DNA from: Vicinamibacteria bacterium
GTDB lineage: Bacteria > Acidobacteriota > Vicinamibacteria > Fen-336
Length of the DNA: 53,843 nt
Assembly (NCBI GenBank): GCA_016934575.1
Contig: JAFGSN010000141.1
Coordinates: forward strand, 1-53,843
Direction of reading: 5' to 3'
Shown here: positions 53,701 to 53,843 of the stretch, in pieces
How positions within the stretch are numbered: position 1 is the first letter of the stretch
Layout: each line of letters begins with the position of its first letter
Program-made: the position numbers and the translations under genes
The notes under the pieces: generated by a model
Told to the model about the DNA's origin: nothing
The model's database searches: none
The model's input: the letters and a program-made list of their open reading frames with translations, nothing else

Positions 53701-53843
53701 TCGACGGGACGATCCGCGCGGTGTACGCGGTTCTGAAGCAGAGCGGCAGCGGGACCTGGCGCTGGCTCCTTGGGGATCGGAGCAGCACGGATTTCCATCC
53801 GGGTTGGGACAAGCTGTGGATCTCGTCGTACACGAGTGCGTCG
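44703..53843 (+). CDS. Giant modular secreted protein, 5' portion (at least 3047 codons, open at the right edge): carboxypeptidase-regulatory-like repeats, Big_5/Ig-like, LamG-like and chitobiase C-terminal-like modules
   Basis: SD GGAGG at 44692 and ATG at 44703. Signal peptide MVARRSLKVAFSITSALYVYVIAPQAQA. Frame checked by translation at several points through 53843, with no stop-terminated ORF listed in this frame. Motifs: GRVLKADGTPVADAVVTY, GTVRHADGRAAAGARVRV, MTSVTPADGASDVAVTQAVALTFNTAL, FTPNGGMFEDSVAVSLSSPTPGAEIRYTLVGSEPS. Confidence 0.88.
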   Translation, partial: MVARRSLKVAFSITSALYVYVIAPQAQAAMRSLGEIEIPLYGLEAGVDPANPIVPKQTASGLRIVVRAGGEALSSSEVARLLGGPFQVQADLSGPGLLGALSLPLSGPDAIPSADPLILTFPGLPHAGDYEISNIRLTRAGRALLDVKPRRVTLRVIDRILITSVATRPLTLDEIRDRGVVLDSSAYLGFEFAIVLQLESTPITFRFPVVFNRQGVQVPIPLASPPEPLRSVVSAPQLVPLLMRPVAEYGPDGVLPPMYLGGDFGDGVKIPSLLVIPGSVGYLKQYFSAQLLVGNGAPEGSGLSVRDVTGTIMLPPGLDGVSGTEDDPLALPDLESGPQQATVAVVGEDGSGLLLPGKFGRAELTLRGDLEGRHDVDFSISARLDGLPTGSVVLEGTAHGAVLVRNAYFDVTFTVPTVVRADEEFSLFATVTNVGQGAGQDVKMTLDSARLSGARLLSDGTQVIERIDPGDSQTLEYRFVSQVTGEVVASYLRFDTNGGVDVTGRLSFTLGVGERGEALSPDTLVLPEAVRALPSNVVRAAMRVLGQAWSAARANTLPVGVERPSTEAVFRKGLAVAEAGLRVELGQPVADALRDLLLDVHGGLYDAGFDQVLRETSAGRDFDRILAIALEDAASANALDYEEDNARIAASGAPFISFAVENQGAGAWPADVSLLDGADRRTDLAARGVPTATLVVLGSESSAPRMGWVSSLDQPPYAIQIDGKSEEVLGLAFAVPGEDGDVRHARLSGIAVHAGGRYRVIYDPARGGDVDLETDDDGDGLYERREPVAASLLSTQGPRLVSAASIGRETLNGANTFGVHAALLFDRVVSDSDAALVENYEIAKNSVVAARRQLSGRLVFVALEQPEGPLVPASIAVRGIRDERGNGGARQEQPLGSRLVVPGAVVRGRVLKADGTPVADAVVTYANRESGACATEEMGVAAQRTDGGGRFEFRYVTQDSCGAPFRLLTHDPDTGALRTAQAYVRENGQRLVLDLVLVGHGDVTGTVRHADGRAAAGARVRVVSVTDSQIGAVTTADDQGVYSVQEMTVGAVTVTAVLGPNLGRGAGRLDVAGGTTTVDVTLDGNVDFTGVVRKLEDGVLTPVPGVDVVYYRENKPLGLSVTDSYGQYWLLGVPAGSYRLETGLNQRDKASATGQSVAGQKLVQDLVIPILDYSNYGTVRGTVTRQNGSPAADAWVSDNVVSTRADELGRYELAGVALSASPRKIEAVSPDGWRFGSASVVLTVPGQVVEGADIALSGVGDAVFQVVGPDGDPIAGANVGLQGNCMHACGCWFKQSDAQGLVRFDGLPFGSVSARAVAQDPSGRWDAATSSVVVASEDSASGAVIRMSGFGTVTGRVLNPNGAPAHGASVQLKALHFVNVPGVCGMKNELLDAALTDQDGRFQFDGVHVGGVSVSASSTIFPSLVDGWGKISANGGSAHIEVTLKDTIAGILSGVIMLPDGSPGVPDIEVTASGPVPDVTVHTVAEGQYSFAPVLPAGRYLLTARDTRPAGTGSVAQTCVYLQPSQPARHDLRLKARGPVRVTVVDGDGALVENAVVQVRISENEFPYRSYEGTINSGADQPLAFPEVFEGGFSVDASDNFGRGGRASATVPPDGRTVDVKVKLTTTGNVDGRFLWSDGVTPLPMGVVRLSSGGLVIGQKATASEGEIGSYAFDYVPAGPVRLDAEDARSGRTGVANGALESEGQVLNLDVVAYAVGRVEGDVTLNGSPAPGTEVTLKSGWYSVKVTADGEGRYAVEGVPEGVIHASADIGKRFLAGSAQGTLAGEGQTLDLPIALRGAAAIEGRLLAADGQSAGAVSIITLDAYASHQTTTTDDQGYFRFDLVPEGSVSLTADALASIDCARQTLVVTGGRTIPVDLVLLGVGALEGTAASSAGPVGGRVVVYGTGPGCVNKQWYLAIGPNGQYRIPELLSGPVNAKFKTSAPGGPQLSASADGVVAPGETTVLNLLVEPSGGVQGLVEHEDGQLAMGAQVRIDASGGRFAVEQTGTDGTFLAEGIPVGPITIRVSHAANNGVALVAGLVVSENSTLDAGTIQLIETPLAMTSVTPADGASDVAVTQAVALTFNTALVNAGGFSVKAGASSIGFFATLSSDARVVTLTPAGGWPDSSELIIEAGVWVIDVYGRRLPSRVQSRFRTVDLSPPKVLAISPAGGAIEVEPKAAVTVRFDEPLLTSGDLQSIVSLASDAGPVSGVVASTAPDVLVFTPSEPLASNLAFMATVNGSTDLLGHVQTAAFNSTFMTADTAAPVLQLSSPPPGGWANARPTITVVVSDGLAGPDISRAEMRLDGLPVSVIRSGAQFSHTPGYDLSEGQHAVTAFAHDRAGNRGDLSASFRVDTQAPSSAIVTAPASDQVLIGVVSLSGSASDADSGVARLNFLLDGKWIADASSAGGFSTTWSTSRASEGEHFITARAVDVAGNSGTESAPVRVVVNNAALAVSITSPQEGSPAFTHVTVAASPSEPVARVEFRAGSGPVVIDETAPYETVLDLTSLPEGDIELSVTAVGLAPETATSSRMIVVDRTPPAPPDPTKVSAEARNGSALVVGRSGSVESESLVTATNPSRNVSNSRASFVDGSFALRVAGDAGEGLAVVATDKVGHTSDPLALTISEAHEDETAVPLEGLGLWVRAGEGVVKDEADYVSRWTDQSGQGNHLTQTAPDRQPVLTRDPVSGMDVLRFDGTNDALKFTTRFDGTIRAVFAVLKKSGSGSWRWLLGDRSSTDFHPGWETLWGSYTSASILDGQTWLNGAAVDGTTAKRPATMSVLSVLTTAGVTAEYLFAHAAASYPWNGDIAELIIYTEPLSDAQRKSVEDYLALKYAAYVATAGAPEFTPNGGMFEDSVAVSLSSPTPGAEIRYTLVGSEPSETSELYAGPLSITQTTTVKARAFRAGTNPSPVSMASFTKQSDFSPASLAGLGLWVRSDVGVVADGARRVSMWTDLSGQENHLTQPTILAQPVCEADAVNGLPVLRFDGTNDTLKFTTRFDGTIRAVYAVLKQSGSGTWRWLLGDRSSTDFHPGWDKLWISSYTSAS
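52614..53843 (+). repeat. Near-identical tandem module, period 873 bp (291 aa), within the giant ORF
   Basis: GLGLWVR...LTQ...LRFDGTND(A/T)LKFTTRFDGTIRAV(F/Y)AVLK(K/Q)SGSG(S/T)WRWLLGDRSSTDFHPGW occurs twice at an offset of 873. Exact shared runs of 37 nt (52815/53688) and 38 nt. Confidence 0.9.

Overview
High-GC bacterial window with about 30 supportable genes, two tRNAs and one decayed mobile-element remnant. From left to right: an IS91-like transposase remnant at the edge, interrupted by a 20-bp palindrome; a phospholipase D-family gene; a compact complex-I-like operon (nuoB-nuoCD-nuoG-nuoI) with no membrane subunits and no nuoE/F; a radical SAM-folE-methyltransferase-glycosyltransferase block; a lipoprotein; a cyclophilin; a roughly 14-kb operon encoding a 1821-aa uncharacterised secreted modular protein, a bacterial alpha-2-macroglobulin (CTEQ thioester) and PBP1C; a DMT transporter; PspC; class I fumarase; an orphan HicB-like/HTH protein next to tRNA-Glu; pdxA; a response regulator with a PilZ-like domain; tRNA-Arg; a multi-TM protein; a beta-helix/choice-of-anchor-like protein; an ABC efflux operon ending in TetR; an SRAP peptidase; and a giant ORF of at least 3047 codons. 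That last ORF is absent from the supplied track because it runs off the right edge. The best candidates for undescribed biology are the 1821-aa partner of the A2M/PBP1C pair, the minimal nuo cluster, and the giant modular secreted protein with its recently duplicated 873-bp module. No database search could be run. Family calls rest on recognised motifs in the translated ORFs.
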